The position numbers were made by a program, and so were the translations under genes. The notes beneath the pieces are model-generated. The model saw only the letters and a list, made by a program, of their open reading frames with translations, was not told the origin of the DNA and searched no databases. Positions 32,582 to 40,415 of a DNA stretch of 57,916 nucleotides are shown one piece after another. Origin of the DNA: a virus. The stretch is from positions 1 through 57,916 of IMG/VR virus record IMGVR_UViG_3300031027_000019; one strand, written 5' to 3'. Numbering within the stretch: position 1 is the first letter of the stretch; every line of letters starts with the position of its first letter.

Positions 32582-33312
32582 GTTTTAATCTTTATTTTAT
32601 GCTTTGATCCAACTTTAGGACCAGACCTACTTCTCAATATACCTCGTTTCCATCCTTCTGGAATTGTTTCTATTGCTAATATTTGTTTATTATTGATACC
32701 ATTGTTTATAGTTATTTTCTTAGGTTGTTTTACTCGTTGTTTTAATCCAGAATGAACATCTGCCCAATATTGAGTAAGCATATTACTTTTCCATTCTGGT
32801 GTACATACAAGATAGGATTTTTTCTGAACTTCTTTCCAAGCTTGTTCTCTTTTAGGTGTTTTAATTTTTGCTATTCGAGATAAATGCCCAGATTTTACAT
32901 TCCTTGGGCCTTGTATTTTTCCTCCTAGAGAGCAAGATTTTCTTCTAAGTTCATCATTAAAAAAGCAACCAAGTTTTTCTGATCGCATAACTTCAACAGC
33001 AAGAGCAGAATACCTAAGTCTATCCTCCATTGGCATATTTTTTCCAATATTTGACATATGACCATTTTCAGCATTAATCTTTCCCTGTCTCTGCCCAACC
33101 ATAGAAAGAATTAAGCGTGTAATTTCTTCACATGATATTGATCCTGAGAGAGCTTTCCACGCAATATAATCTTCCTTTTTACCAAAAGTTTCCCATAATT
33201 TCCTATGAGCTTCCGCGTGTTCTTCAATAGTCAATCGAATTAAATTAGAAGGATCGTTAGTACCTCCCATATGTTTTGGTATAATGTGATGTTTGTGTTT
33301 AAATATTTGCAA
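32578..33312 (-). CDS. HNH homing endonuclease
   Basis: A 244-residue protein beginning with the HNH core KHHIIPKHMGGTNDPSNL, then LTIEEHAEAHRKLW. Downstream are basic NUMOD-like repeats that bind DNA. The start is a TTG; its AGGAG ribosome-binding site lies in the 3' arm of a 10-bp hairpin. It interrupts the run between dCMP deaminase and glycosyltransferase. Confidence 0.88.
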   Translation of the reverse strand: MQIFKHKHHIIPKHMGGTNDPSNLIRLTIEEHAEAHRKLWETFGKKEDYIAWKALSGSISCEEITRLILSMVGQRQGKINAENGHMSNIGKNMPMEDRLRYSALAVEVMRSEKLGCFFNDELRRKSCSLGGKIQGPRNVKSGHLSRIAKIKTPKREQAWKEVQKKSYLVCTPEWKSNMLTQYWADVHSGLKQRVKQPKKITINNGINNKQILAIETIPEGWKRGILRSRSGPKVGSKHKIKIKT

Positions 33313-33316
33313 AACT

Positions 33317-33345
33317 ATACTCCTGCATGATATACGCAGGAGTAT
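33317..33345 (-). promoter_or_regulatory. Hairpin sequestering the HNH ribosome-binding site, with late promoter
   Basis: A perfect 10-bp stem ATACTCCTGC/GCAGGAGTAT with a 9-nt loop. Its 3' arm in the minus-strand RNA contains the AGGAG used by the HNH gene. ATTAAATA at 33344-33351 would start transcription inside the 5' arm, so late transcripts would lack the full stem. This mirrors the known regulation of T4 I-TevI. Confidence 0.7.
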
Positions 33346-33352
33346 TTAATGA

Positions 33353-33823
33353 TTATCTATTTGTGGGAATTTCTTTAATCAAAATTCCAGCCTCTTGTAA
33401 AAGTTGAAATCCAATTTCTGTGCTATAATTTATGCCATTTCCCTTTCCGGGGAATGGTATATCGGTAGTAATAATTTCCTTGATGCCAGCTTGAATAATT
33501 CCTTTTGCACACTCTTCACAAGGTGAACCGGCCCAATTTAAATATAAACGACAACCTTTAAGTGATACTCCAACTCTCGCTGCATTAAAAATTGAATTTA
33601 ATTCAGAGTGAACAATCATTTTGTACTTTAGAGGTCGTTCCCATCGTTTAGGATCAGTTTCATCAATACCACGAGGAAAACCATTAAAACCGCTAGATTT
33701 TATAACATTGTCATCATCGACAACAACACAGCCTACCTTCGTTGAAGGGTCTTTACTTTTTGATGCCTGTAAATGGGCATTTTCCAAAAAGAACCTATCC
33801 CATGAACTTATCTGATTGCTCAT
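33353..33823 (-). CDS. cd: dCMP deaminase
   Basis: A 156-residue zinc enzyme converting dCMP to dUMP, which feeds ThyX. Zinc and catalytic residues are visible: VHSELNSIF (His, Glu) near residue 71 and GSPCEECAKGI near 101. N-terminal SKDPSTKVGCVVVDDDN is typical of the family. Confidence 0.93.
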   Translation of the reverse strand: MSNQISSWDRFFLENAHLQASKSKDPSTKVGCVVVDDDNVIKSSGFNGFPRGIDETDPKRWERPLKYKMIVHSELNSIFNAARVGVSLKGCRLYLNWAGSPCEECAKGIIQAGIKEIITTDIPFPGKGNGINYSTEIGFQLLQEAGILIKEIPTNR

Positions 33824-34005
33824 ACTTTATTATCACTTTTGTCAATTACATTTTGAGTTTTTGTATCATAGAAACCTATCCCATTCTTTAAAAGTTCGTT
33901 AACCGCACCTGTTAAAGACACATTGAATATTCCAACACGCTTTTTGTAAGCACTTAAAATAAAGATTGCTTGCTCTTTCAATTTAACATCTATTGCTTCT
34001 GACAT
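33820..34005 (-). CDS. Uncharacterised protein, 61 aa
   Basis: Small basic helical protein. The ATG at 34005 has AAGGA 6 nt upstream; an ATG 6 nt earlier is possible. It overlaps the upstream membrane gene by 16 nt and the deaminase gene by 4 nt. Unknown function. Confidence 0.6.
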   Translation of the reverse strand: MSEAIDVKLKEQAIFILSAYKKRVGIFNVSLTGAVNELLKNGIGFYDTKTQNVIDKSDNKV

Positions 34006-34184
34006 TTGCATTCCTTTTCACTATCATCATTTTTGATTCCCGTCAAACAGAAAAATGCCAATAGGAACCACCATCCACTGTATCCCTTTTCAAACACTAC
34101 AAAACCAGTTGAAAATATAACGGCAAAATTATAGATACAGATGATAAGAATCGTCAGTGCTTCACCAATTGAAACTTGTTTCAT
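33990..34184 (-). CDS. Small membrane protein, 64 aa
   Basis: Two hydrophobic segments (ALTILIICIYNFAVIFSTGFVV; WWFLLAFFCLTGI) and a charged Cys-containing tail. Overlaps the phosphatase stop by 4 nt. Unknown function. Confidence 0.65.
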   Translation of the reverse strand: MKQVSIGEALTILIICIYNFAVIFSTGFVVFEKGYSGWWFLLAFFCLTGIKNDDSEKECKCQKQ

Positions 34185-34603
34185 AGAGACCTCAAATATT
34201 TTTCAAAAGTTTTGTTACTCAAACAACTTTCTGATCTTTTTTCTCTAATCAGAGTAATAGCATCAGATGGAGTCATTCCATCTTGAATGAGGACTATTGC
34301 AGCAATGAATGCAGAGCGATTAATACCCATATGACAATGAATTAAAATTGGTTTATGAATTCTAACCGAACTAATCCAATCAACAATTACACCAATCTGA
34401 GTAAGGTCTGGTATTTTATCAGTGTCAGCAAAGTAGCTTTTCAATGTGGTGACATCTGAATTAAAACGATACGATTCTCTAATAAGAGATACCACATAAC
34501 CAAACTTTTCTGGTAGATTGGAGTCAGACCATCCACCGATGTACAAATTGTGTGCAATTTCGGTTATTAAATCCATCGGTTTGATTAAGTAAATTTCGCT
34601 CAT
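34181..34603 (-). CDS. Dual-specificity protein phosphatase-like, copy 1
   Basis: A 140-residue cysteine phosphatase. The active site is IHCHMGINRSAFIAA (C-x5-R) near residue 88, preceded by an aspartate region and followed by the helix MTPSDAITLIREKRS. It is a paralogue of the next gene, overlapping it by 4 nt. Substrate unknown; protein, RNA 5' end or phospholipid are all possible. Confidence 0.85.
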   Translation of the reverse strand: MSEIYLIKPMDLITEIAHNLYIGGWSDSNLPEKFGYVVSLIRESYRFNSDVTTLKSYFADTDKIPDLTQIGVIVDWISSVRIHKPILIHCHMGINRSAFIAAIVLIQDGMTPSDAITLIREKRSESCLSNKTFEKYLRSL

Positions 34604-35133
34604 GAACTCAATAGATACTTTTCAAAAGTCGCATTACTCAAACAGACTTCACTACGCTGAGAGCGAAGCAGGTTAATAGCTTCGTTTGCAGTCATACCAT
34701 CCTTCATGAGAGCTAGACAAACAATCAACCCGGAACGATTCAGACCCGCCTGACAATGGACGAGTGTTGGTGCGATTTTGCTGACAGCAGCCACATAATC
34801 AGCTAGAGCATGAAGCTGGATCAGGTTAGGCATCGCTGCTGCATCGTAAAGCCAATTGTAAGAGACATTGACATTGTTGTTCTTGGAAGAAACTTTGTAC
34901 TTTTCCCAAGGATAGGCCGACACAACAAACTTAATGATATCAGGTAGTTGCGCTCCATCTTTACAACCACCCGAATACAAATTTCCCTTGATGTGAGAAA
35001 TCAGAGGAATAGGTTCGATTCTTCGTCCGGTATGGGTATATCCCTCAATTCTGTGATGTTCAAGATCAGCAAAAAGTGGTTGATTGTCTTTTAGTGCTTG
35101 CATTCGATTATTCTCTTCTTCAGTGCGTTTCAT
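34600..35133 (-). CDS. Dual-specificity protein phosphatase-like, copy 2
   Basis: A 177-residue protein with VHCQAGLNRSGLIVC near residue 123 (C-x5-R) and MTANEAINLLRSQRS after it. The last 100 residues align with copy 1; the first 40 are extra. Codon use differs somewhat from copy 1 (higher GC), so the duplication is not recent or the selection differs. Confidence 0.87.
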   Translation of the reverse strand: MKRTEEENNRMQALKDNQPLFADLEHHRIEGYTHTGRRIEPIPLISHIKGNLYSGGCKDGAQLPDIIKFVVSAYPWEKYKVSSKNNNVNVSYNWLYDAAAMPNLIQLHALADYVAAVSKIAPTLVHCQAGLNRSGLIVCLALMKDGMTANEAINLLRSQRSEVCLSNATFEKYLLSS

Positions 35134-35486
35134 ATATCTGTCTTGTTTGTAACTAGTGGCAACTCAATCTGACCACCTTCGTATGTGCCATCAGGATGAT
35201 GGATTTTAACATCACAATAAATTATAGGTTCCTTTGGCGTTCCATCTATACCACAGACATAATAGCTTAAATCCTTTCTGAATGGAAGTTTTATGGTTCC
35301 AATATCACCATGCGGCCAAATGAAATCAACAAATGTTGTTTCCTTTACACCATAGCTTAGATCAAGATCGAGTGGACCAAGATGATCTTTTGGTAGAAAA
35401 CACATGATCGAAACTGCAATTATTACAACTATAGCAAAAATAGCACTAAATTTCATCGCATTCTTTTCTTCTGTTGTCATGTTCAT
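35130..35486 (-). CDS. Membrane-anchored protein, 118 aa
   Basis: One N-terminal hydrophobic segment (FSAIFAIVVIIAVSIMCFL, residues 13-31) and a beta-rich soluble domain of about 85 residues with two Cys. It may face the periplasm. Unknown function. Confidence 0.65.
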   Translation of the reverse strand: MNMTTEEKNAMKFSAIFAIVVIIAVSIMCFLPKDHLGPLDLDLSYGVKETTFVDFIWPHGDIGTIKLPFRKDLSYYVCGIDGTPKEPIIYCDVKIHHPDGTYEGGQIELPLVTNKTDI

Positions 35487-35488
35487 CC

Positions 35489-36049
35489 CTATTCAAAATA
35501 TCTGAGCATCCAAAGGTCTCGAATACAATCATCTACAGGATCGTGTTCTTTTAAACCATCTGGCATTAGTGGAATTGTATCACAATACCCATTGTCTGAT
35601 CCGGTGAGTATATCGACGGCTGTTCTTACATCTCTCTTACGATGGTATGGATAGAGTTCTGGTAGTCCGAGTTCAAAAGCAATATCAGACAGAACAGAAG
35701 ATTCAAGATCACCACGACACCAATACACAGCCTTATTAGGCGTCATACAGTTCAATTTGATGAACTGTTGGATGGCCTTGTATCCATCAACTAAAGAAAC
35801 GTCTGACGGGCTTGGTAGAAGCTGAGAGCGTTGTACTTCAATCGACTGGTTGCGCCACCAATTCAATGTATCGGATGAGATATGTCTATTGGTCTGAGAA
35901 TTTGATTTGAATTTTACAAAGAGACTTCTTTCTTTTAAATCTTCTGCTGTAAAATCTTTGGATAGATCGACAGCAATAATTCCACAAGATAGAACTACAG
36001 CATTAGGTCTTAGTGAGAGTGTTTCTAGATCAAGGATGAAATCATTCAT
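35489..36049 (-). CDS. dexA: DexA-like 3'-5' exonuclease
   Basis: A 186-residue DEDD nuclease similar to T4 exonuclease A. Motifs: FILDLETLSLRPNAVVL at the start, TLNWWRNQSIEVQ near residue 62, AVYWCRGDLESSVL near 108, RDVRTAV near 141, and EHDPVDDCIRDLWML near the end. T4 DexA degrades single-stranded DNA and has the same order. Confidence 0.87.
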   Translation of the reverse strand: MNDFILDLETLSLRPNAVVLSCGIIAVDLSKDFTAEDLKERSLFVKFKSNSQTNRHISSDTLNWWRNQSIEVQRSQLLPSPSDVSLVDGYKAIQQFIKLNCMTPNKAVYWCRGDLESSVLSDIAFELGLPELYPYHRKRDVRTAVDILTGSDNGYCDTIPLMPDGLKEHDPVDDCIRDLWMLRYFE

Positions 36050-36082
36050 TTTAGGTTCGCATAATGTGGTGTATATTGATAT

Positions 36083-36277
36083 TTAAAGCACATTTCCATC
36101 GGGAATGACGAGTGTTTTAAACCTCAGTAGATAGAGATGCGACTTGAAATATGCGTTCAATTCTGCGTCAGTGAAAATGACATGTGCTGTCGGTGAATAT
36201 TTATTTCTGAAATCCAGACACTGAGCATAGTTCATCTTGGAAATTGATTCTTTCATTTCAGCAGTGATATCGTTCAT
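36083..36277 (-). CDS. Uncharacterised protein, 64 aa
   Basis: Small protein following the PTH2-like gene with a 4-nt overlap. It has a helical N-terminus (EMKESISKMNYAQCLDFR). Unknown function. Confidence 0.6.
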   Translation of the reverse strand: MNDITAEMKESISKMNYAQCLDFRNKYSPTAHVIFTDAELNAYFKSHLYLLRFKTLVIPDGNVL

Positions 36278-36636
36278 GACGCTAGACGAAATTTTGAGAG
36301 ATGGAGAAGCATAGATTTATTGTTGGTAGATTCTGGTGTGGTTTCATTTGGATCAAGAATAAAACCAACAGCTGTAATTTGACCACCATTACATTCTTTA
36401 GATTCAGTAAAATGTTTGGTTGGAATTTCAGTTCCTTCTACTGCATACTTATTCAACCTAGCACATACATGAATGGATGTCTTCAGATCATCTTGTGGTT
36501 GTGATTTTCCAGTTTCCAATAGGATGATATGCATGTCCTTTTCGGCTGCAGCCCACCCTTGAACGACATGAGCAGCCTGAACAGCACGATTGGCTGGTGC
36601 AAGCCATGAATGGACTAGGATATAAATTTTGTTCAT
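36274..36636 (-). CDS. Possible peptidyl-tRNA hydrolase 2 (PTH2)-like protein
   Basis: 120 residues, the usual PTH2 length. The start YILVHSWLAPANRAVQAAHVVQGW resembles the PTH2 first strand and helix (which normally has a Lys and a His-Ala pair). Later QITAVGFILDPNET fits its C-terminal strand. The catalytic set is not certain, so this is a fold-level guess. Confidence 0.5.
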   Translation of the reverse strand: MNKIYILVHSWLAPANRAVQAAHVVQGWAAAEKDMHIILLETGKSQPQDDLKTSIHVCARLNKYAVEGTEIPTKHFTESKECNGGQITAVGFILDPNETTPESTNNKSMLLHLSKFRLAS

Positions 36637-36875
36637 GTGAGTTTGTTTACTTCTTTCTCAATTTCAGAAATTACATAAGAGAAAAATTCTGTTGGAGTGG
36701 TCTCATAAAAGTTCAGATAATTTCCACACAATCCATTGAACTGGGTAAATGTTCTCTTTGTTACGTTTTTCCCAACATTCCTTCTAACATCACCATCGCC
36801 TAATTCAGGATAGTAGTGTAACATATCATATACTATTATCCTGACTGATTCTGGTGTAAACAATCTAGTTTTCAT
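36633..36875 (-). CDS. Uncharacterised protein, 80 aa
   Basis: Starts 1 nt after the nadV stop at an ATG with no clear ribosome-binding site, or at an upstream TTG inside nadV. It has a helical end (FFSYVISEIEKEVNKLT). Unknown function; likely cotranslated with nadV. Confidence 0.6.
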   Translation of the reverse strand: MKTRLFTPESVRIIVYDMLHYYPELGDGDVRRNVGKNVTKRTFTQFNGLCGNYLNFYETTPTEFFSYVISEIEKEVNKLT

Positions 36876-36876
36876 A

Positions 36877-38274
36877 TTAGATTTGTGAAGCAACAAGAGA
36901 GCGAATCTGCATCAGACTTTGATCAACCAACAGGCGACCATTTTCAAACACAGTCTGCATCATGTAATCACCGCCTTCCAGAGGCTTAGATAGATCGTGA
37001 ACAACCAGCTTACCATCAGTGGTCCACATCCTCACAGTCTCGATTCTACCGCGCTTGGAACGCTTTCCTAAATCAGTGATAGGGTCTTTATAGACATCAA
37101 CCCATTCACCATTGATCTTGGCTGCAGAACATTTCATGGCAAACTTCATGGTGTCACGATTGAGCTTCTGAAGCATTCCACCACCAGAACCAAATGCAAT
37201 GTTATCAGCACTAAACCCCCAATCACTCAACTCCCAAAGAATCTCATCAACGATGGTATGACCATCAATTCCATCACCCTGAATCAGACGAACGTTGTTG
37301 AAGACTTTGTAGCCTTTGGCATTGATAGTAGAGCCAAACTTTTCATCAATAATATTTGCGAGCTTCAAAATTGTGGGGACAATCTCACCAGAATCTGGAC
37401 GAATGACAAGCGTTCCACCAGCTGCAATCACTTCATCCTTGAGAACACCACCCCACCCGTTTCTGGTTGCATTGAAAACATCGAACGAATCAGAGACACA
37501 AGCATAAATTTTCCCGTCTCCGCCAAACAATTTGATCATATTTCGATAGGCATCAAACTCTCGTTCCTTCCCCCATGACGTGATGGTGCTATGTTCGGAA
37601 GCTGGAATACTGAAACCAGCCATTTCTTCACCATAATATTTGTAGGCACCAAGAAGAGCAGACATTGTGTCAGTTCCCTTAAATCCGGTTGCCAAATGAG
37701 CAAGTCCACCGACTTCAGCACTTTCTTCAGAAGAAACACCTCTTGCACCAAAATCATGCAATTTAAAGTCAAGACCAGAAACATCACCAGTCTGTTCAAG
37801 ATAACGTTTGATAACCTTTCGGATTTCCATGGACTTTGTTGCGACGGTTGTTGGATACCAAACACCACGAAGAATCGCAGTCTCGGCAAATGATGTCAGC
37901 CAATAACACTTTGGGTCAGTGTTGACAATAGTAACCAAAGGAAGTCCAACAGGAAGAACAGACCCTTCTGGAACCGCCTTGATGAGAAGAGGAAGCTTAC
38001 CACCATGTTCCTTGAGGATGTACATCCATCCATCACCATTGAATGGTACACCATGGGCCTTGCACACAATCTGCGCTTCCACAATGTCTGAAATTGTGAT
38101 CGGCTTGGTCAGATACTTCTTGATGAACATTTGAAGACCAAAGAACAGAGAATGAGGATATTCTCCACCACGAGATTCGATATAGCTATAGACATACTCA
38201 GTTCCGGGTGGGTACTGAAGCCACTGGCTGTGTTTGTAACTATCTGTATTCAGTAAGAAATTTGTCTGTGTCAT
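36877..38274 (-). CDS. nadV: Nicotinamide phosphoribosyltransferase (NAMPT)
   Basis: A 465-residue enzyme making NMN from nicotinamide and PRPP. The NAMPT order is clear: NTDSYKHSQWLQYPPGTEYVYSY-type start, DFGARGVSSEESAEVGGLAH near residue 170, ASEHSTITSWG near 227, VSDSFDVFNA, LVIRPDSGEIVPTILK near 290 and FGSGGGMLQKLNRDT near 365. With nadM it forms the NAD salvage pair that phages use to rebuild NAD destroyed by host defence (NARP2). Its leader carries the shared hairpin and ribosome-binding element. Confidence 0.95.
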   Translation of the reverse strand: MTQTNFLLNTDSYKHSQWLQYPPGTEYVYSYIESRGGEYPHSLFFGLQMFIKKYLTKPITISDIVEAQIVCKAHGVPFNGDGWMYILKEHGGKLPLLIKAVPEGSVLPVGLPLVTIVNTDPKCYWLTSFAETAILRGVWYPTTVATKSMEIRKVIKRYLEQTGDVSGLDFKLHDFGARGVSSEESAEVGGLAHLATGFKGTDTMSALLGAYKYYGEEMAGFSIPASEHSTITSWGKEREFDAYRNMIKLFGGDGKIYACVSDSFDVFNATRNGWGGVLKDEVIAAGGTLVIRPDSGEIVPTILKLANIIDEKFGSTINAKGYKVFNNVRLIQGDGIDGHTIVDEILWELSDWGFSADNIAFGSGGGMLQKLNRDTMKFAMKCSAAKINGEWVDVYKDPITDLGKRSKRGRIETVRMWTTDGKLVVHDLSKPLEGGDYMMQTVFENGRLLVDQSLMQIRSLVASQI

Positions 38275-38319
38275 GAGTCTATCTCCATTTTAAAATTAAA
38301 AGTGCAGTCTATCCGCACT
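38275..38319 (-). promoter_or_regulatory. nadV leader element: hairpin with GGATAGACT loop plus RBS
   Basis: In the minus-strand RNA a 5-bp stem AGTGC/GCACT (38301-38319) presents the 9-nt loop GGATAGACT. It is followed by an AU-rich spacer and GGAGATAGACTC (38275-38286) directly before the ATG. The nadM leader has the same loop on a different stem and nearly the same ribosome-binding 12-mer. Translational operator or ligand-sensing RNA. Confidence 0.7.
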
Positions 38320-38337
38320 GTAAGTTTACATCAAAGG

Positions 38338-38682
38338 TTAGTTATATGTCAAATGTGGGTCAGCTACTCTATCGCCATCAACATAAAAGTTTTCATTCAT
38401 TTCATGCAGAACTGCATCCTTGATAGCTTTGTAAGCAAGCCTTAAAATTTCGTATGTGCCTTTATCGGTATCAATTAGATGCCATCTGCAACGTTGTTCT
38501 TCCAATATTCCAGTGTTTGCGTCAGGCGCTTTAAAAACTACCTGAAGAAAATACATATACCTCTTTTCGAGTGTTTTATCCTGCCATGAACGAGGTTCAA
38601 GTTTTTCATGGTGAACACGGAATTCCCAGTCAAGATATTTGACTCTTTTGAGAATGGCTTCGATTTGTGGTTTGGATAACAT
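38338..38682 (-). CDS. Uncharacterised protein between nadM and nadV, 114 aa
   Basis: Alpha/beta protein with a helical N-terminus (IEAILKRVKYLDWEF) and YMYFLQVVFKAPD near the middle. It starts 4 nt after the nadM stop. Similar short proteins occur in T4-like phages without a function. Its place inside the NAD locus is the only hint. Confidence 0.65.
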   Translation of the reverse strand: MLSKPQIEAILKRVKYLDWEFRVHHEKLEPRSWQDKTLEKRYMYFLQVVFKAPDANTGILEEQRCRWHLIDTDKGTYEILRLAYKAIKDAVLHEMNENFYVDGDRVADPHLTYN

Positions 38683-38685
38683 GGC

Positions 38686-39759
38686 TTAAAATCCGTAACG
38701 TTCGGCAATAGGAACCCAATAGTTCAAAATTGAAAAATGATCCTCAAATAGTTTGTCACTCATTGTATGTAATTTACTGATTGGAATCCATTTTGCTTTT
38801 TCAGCATCATCAGACCCACGAACCTTTGGAAGTTCGTGTTCATCATCCAGAATGATCAATCCAGTTGTGGTAATCGTTCGACCACGAAGAGACCTATTTG
38901 GATGATCAAATGTCTTGGTTTCCCTAATCACTAGCTTATCTTCTCGGACCTTGATTCTGGTCTCTTCCAGAAGCTCTCTAAGGATGCCATTGTTGATTCG
39001 CTCATCAACGTTCAGGAAACCTCCCGGAAGGGCTAGAAGTCCCTTTCCGGGACTCGCACGACGCTTTACGACAAGGAAATGAGACTTACAGAACACAACA
39101 GCATCCACAGTCTGGAAAATTGGTGGATAAGGAAGCCCGATATAAGGCTTTTTGTAGTTTACGTTCTGCTCATATTCCTCACGCAGTGCAACATACTCAT
39201 CCGTCTTGACAAACTTCATCAAGAAGTTAAATACATGCTTCGGAACATTCCATGCGTAATATTCATCATCTTTTAGGGTGAACAACTGTTCACGAATTGT
39301 TGTGGCATCCAAAGGATGTTCAGAATTGGCTTCGACATAGTCATACTGTGGAAATTTATCCAAATACCAGCTGGAAGCATCCTTGTGATACCCGACGATC
39401 ACAACGTCTTTGGTAAAAGTTCTGACATGCAAAGGGTGTGGGTCGTTTTCATCAATATCAGAAATTGCTTCATCAACATTATAGGAAACCTCAGAAATCC
39501 ACTGAGAGTCGTTATACATGTAGTCAGTCACACCATAGGTATAGACATTTTCGAACATGTTCTTGACAGTTTCATAGAGCATGGCTTCACGCTCTTCAAA
39601 TGTGAATGGGTTCTTGATGTTTCGAGCAATGTAAGAAGAACCAACAATGATGACGATGTTGTCAGCAAGTTCGGCTGCTTTTCTGAAGAGTGAGAGGTGC
39701 CCCTGATGGTGGGGCTGGAATCTCCCGATTACAACGGCTGTCTTATATTGTTTTTGCAT
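38686..39759 (-). CDS. nadM: Bifunctional NMN adenylyltransferase / Nudix hydrolase
   Basis: A 357-residue fusion. The N-terminal adenylyltransferase has VVIGRFQPHHQGHL (HxGH-type site) and DATTIREQLF near 150; it joins NMN and ATP to NAD. The C-terminal Nudix box reads GGFLNVDERINNGILRELLE followed by ET, fitting GX5EX7REUXEEXGU; it may remove ADP-ribose or oxidised nucleotides. With NadV it forms a two-step NAD salvage route. Its leader has the shared hairpin. Confidence 0.95.
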   Translation of the reverse strand: MQKQYKTAVVIGRFQPHHQGHLSLFRKAAELADNIVIIVGSSYIARNIKNPFTFEEREAMLYETVKNMFENVYTYGVTDYMYNDSQWISEVSYNVDEAISDIDENDPHPLHVRTFTKDVVIVGYHKDASSWYLDKFPQYDYVEANSEHPLDATTIREQLFTLKDDEYYAWNVPKHVFNFLMKFVKTDEYVALREEYEQNVNYKKPYIGLPYPPIFQTVDAVVFCKSHFLVVKRRASPGKGLLALPGGFLNVDERINNGILRELLEETRIKVREDKLVIRETKTFDHPNRSLRGRTITTTGLIILDDEHELPKVRGSDDAEKAKWIPISKLHTMSDKLFEDHFSILNYWVPIAERYGF

Positions 39760-39761
39760 TG

Positions 39762-39809
39762 GAGTATATCTCCGGCTAGTTTCATTTGAGAGACAGTCTA
39801 TCCGTCTCT
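39762..39809 (-). promoter_or_regulatory. nadM leader element: hairpin with GGATAGACT loop plus RBS
   Basis: A 6-bp stem AGAGAC/GTCTCT (39789-39809) holds the same 9-nt loop GGATAGACT as the nadV leader. GGAGATATACTC (39762-39773) lies just before the start codon; it can itself fold as GGAG/CTCC. Stem sequences differ between the two leaders but pairing is kept. Confidence 0.7.
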
Positions 39810-39825
39810 GTTGTGTATTTAGACT

Positions 39826-40203
39826 TTATTGATCAACACCATGAATTTTCAAGGTATGACTGATAGAAGGAAGAGCAATCTTTTTTGCCATAATGAGGTC
39901 GTTGCGGCGTCCAGAAGCCAATAGACGAAGAACCTTGATCTTTCGCCCAATCATTTTTTGTTTAGTATCAATTTCCTCACCAATCGGTCCATGACCATGA
40001 CTAAGCCATGCACGACCAGATATTAGTTCTGGTACACCAAGAAGAGATTCCAATTTTAATTGTTCAAATCTAATTGATTTTTTTTGAAAATTTTGTTCAA
40101 CATAACCTGCGATTTCAACACAAATATATCCCGAAAATGAAGTACCATTCTCCAAAATGTTTGCAATGTGTCGATACATCTTCCGACGTTCAGTCTTGTT
40201 CAT
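39826..40203 (-). CDS. Uncharacterised protein, 125 aa
   Basis: Basic alpha/beta protein with a helical start (RRKMYRHIANIL), a central GRAWLSHGHGPIGEE loop and basic helices after it. Overlaps the upstream gene by 4 nt. Unknown function. Confidence 0.65.
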   Translation of the reverse strand: MNKTERRKMYRHIANILENGTSFSGYICVEIAGYVEQNFQKKSIRFEQLKLESLLGVPELISGRAWLSHGHGPIGEEIDTKQKMIGRKIKVLRLLASGRRNDLIMAKKIALPSISHTLKIHGVDQ

Positions 40204-40415
40204 GACGCTGCAGTCCCTTCTTTGATGTGACGATCATCGAATGTTTCCATCCAATAGATTAAAATAACTGTTGCATCCTTTGCAGAAAGTCCGAACGCAC
40301 GTTTGAGATATGGTGCTGCACCAAACATATTGGTCACACCAGATTCTATCAGCTTGTCCAGATAGACCAGATGTTCTTTGGTAGTGTTTACCGGCATAAT
40401 AGCTGTGTTGCTCAT
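40200..40415 (-). CDS. Small conserved phage protein, 71 aa
   Basis: The block HLVYLDKLIESGVTNMFGA, then YLKRAFGLSAKDATVI and IYWMETFDDRH, is a conserved small phage protein pattern; function unknown. It begins 1 nt after the upstream phosphoesterase stop. Confidence 0.75.
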   Translation of the reverse strand: MSNTAIMPVNTTKEHLVYLDKLIESGVTNMFGAAPYLKRAFGLSAKDATVILIYWMETFDDRHIKEGTAAS

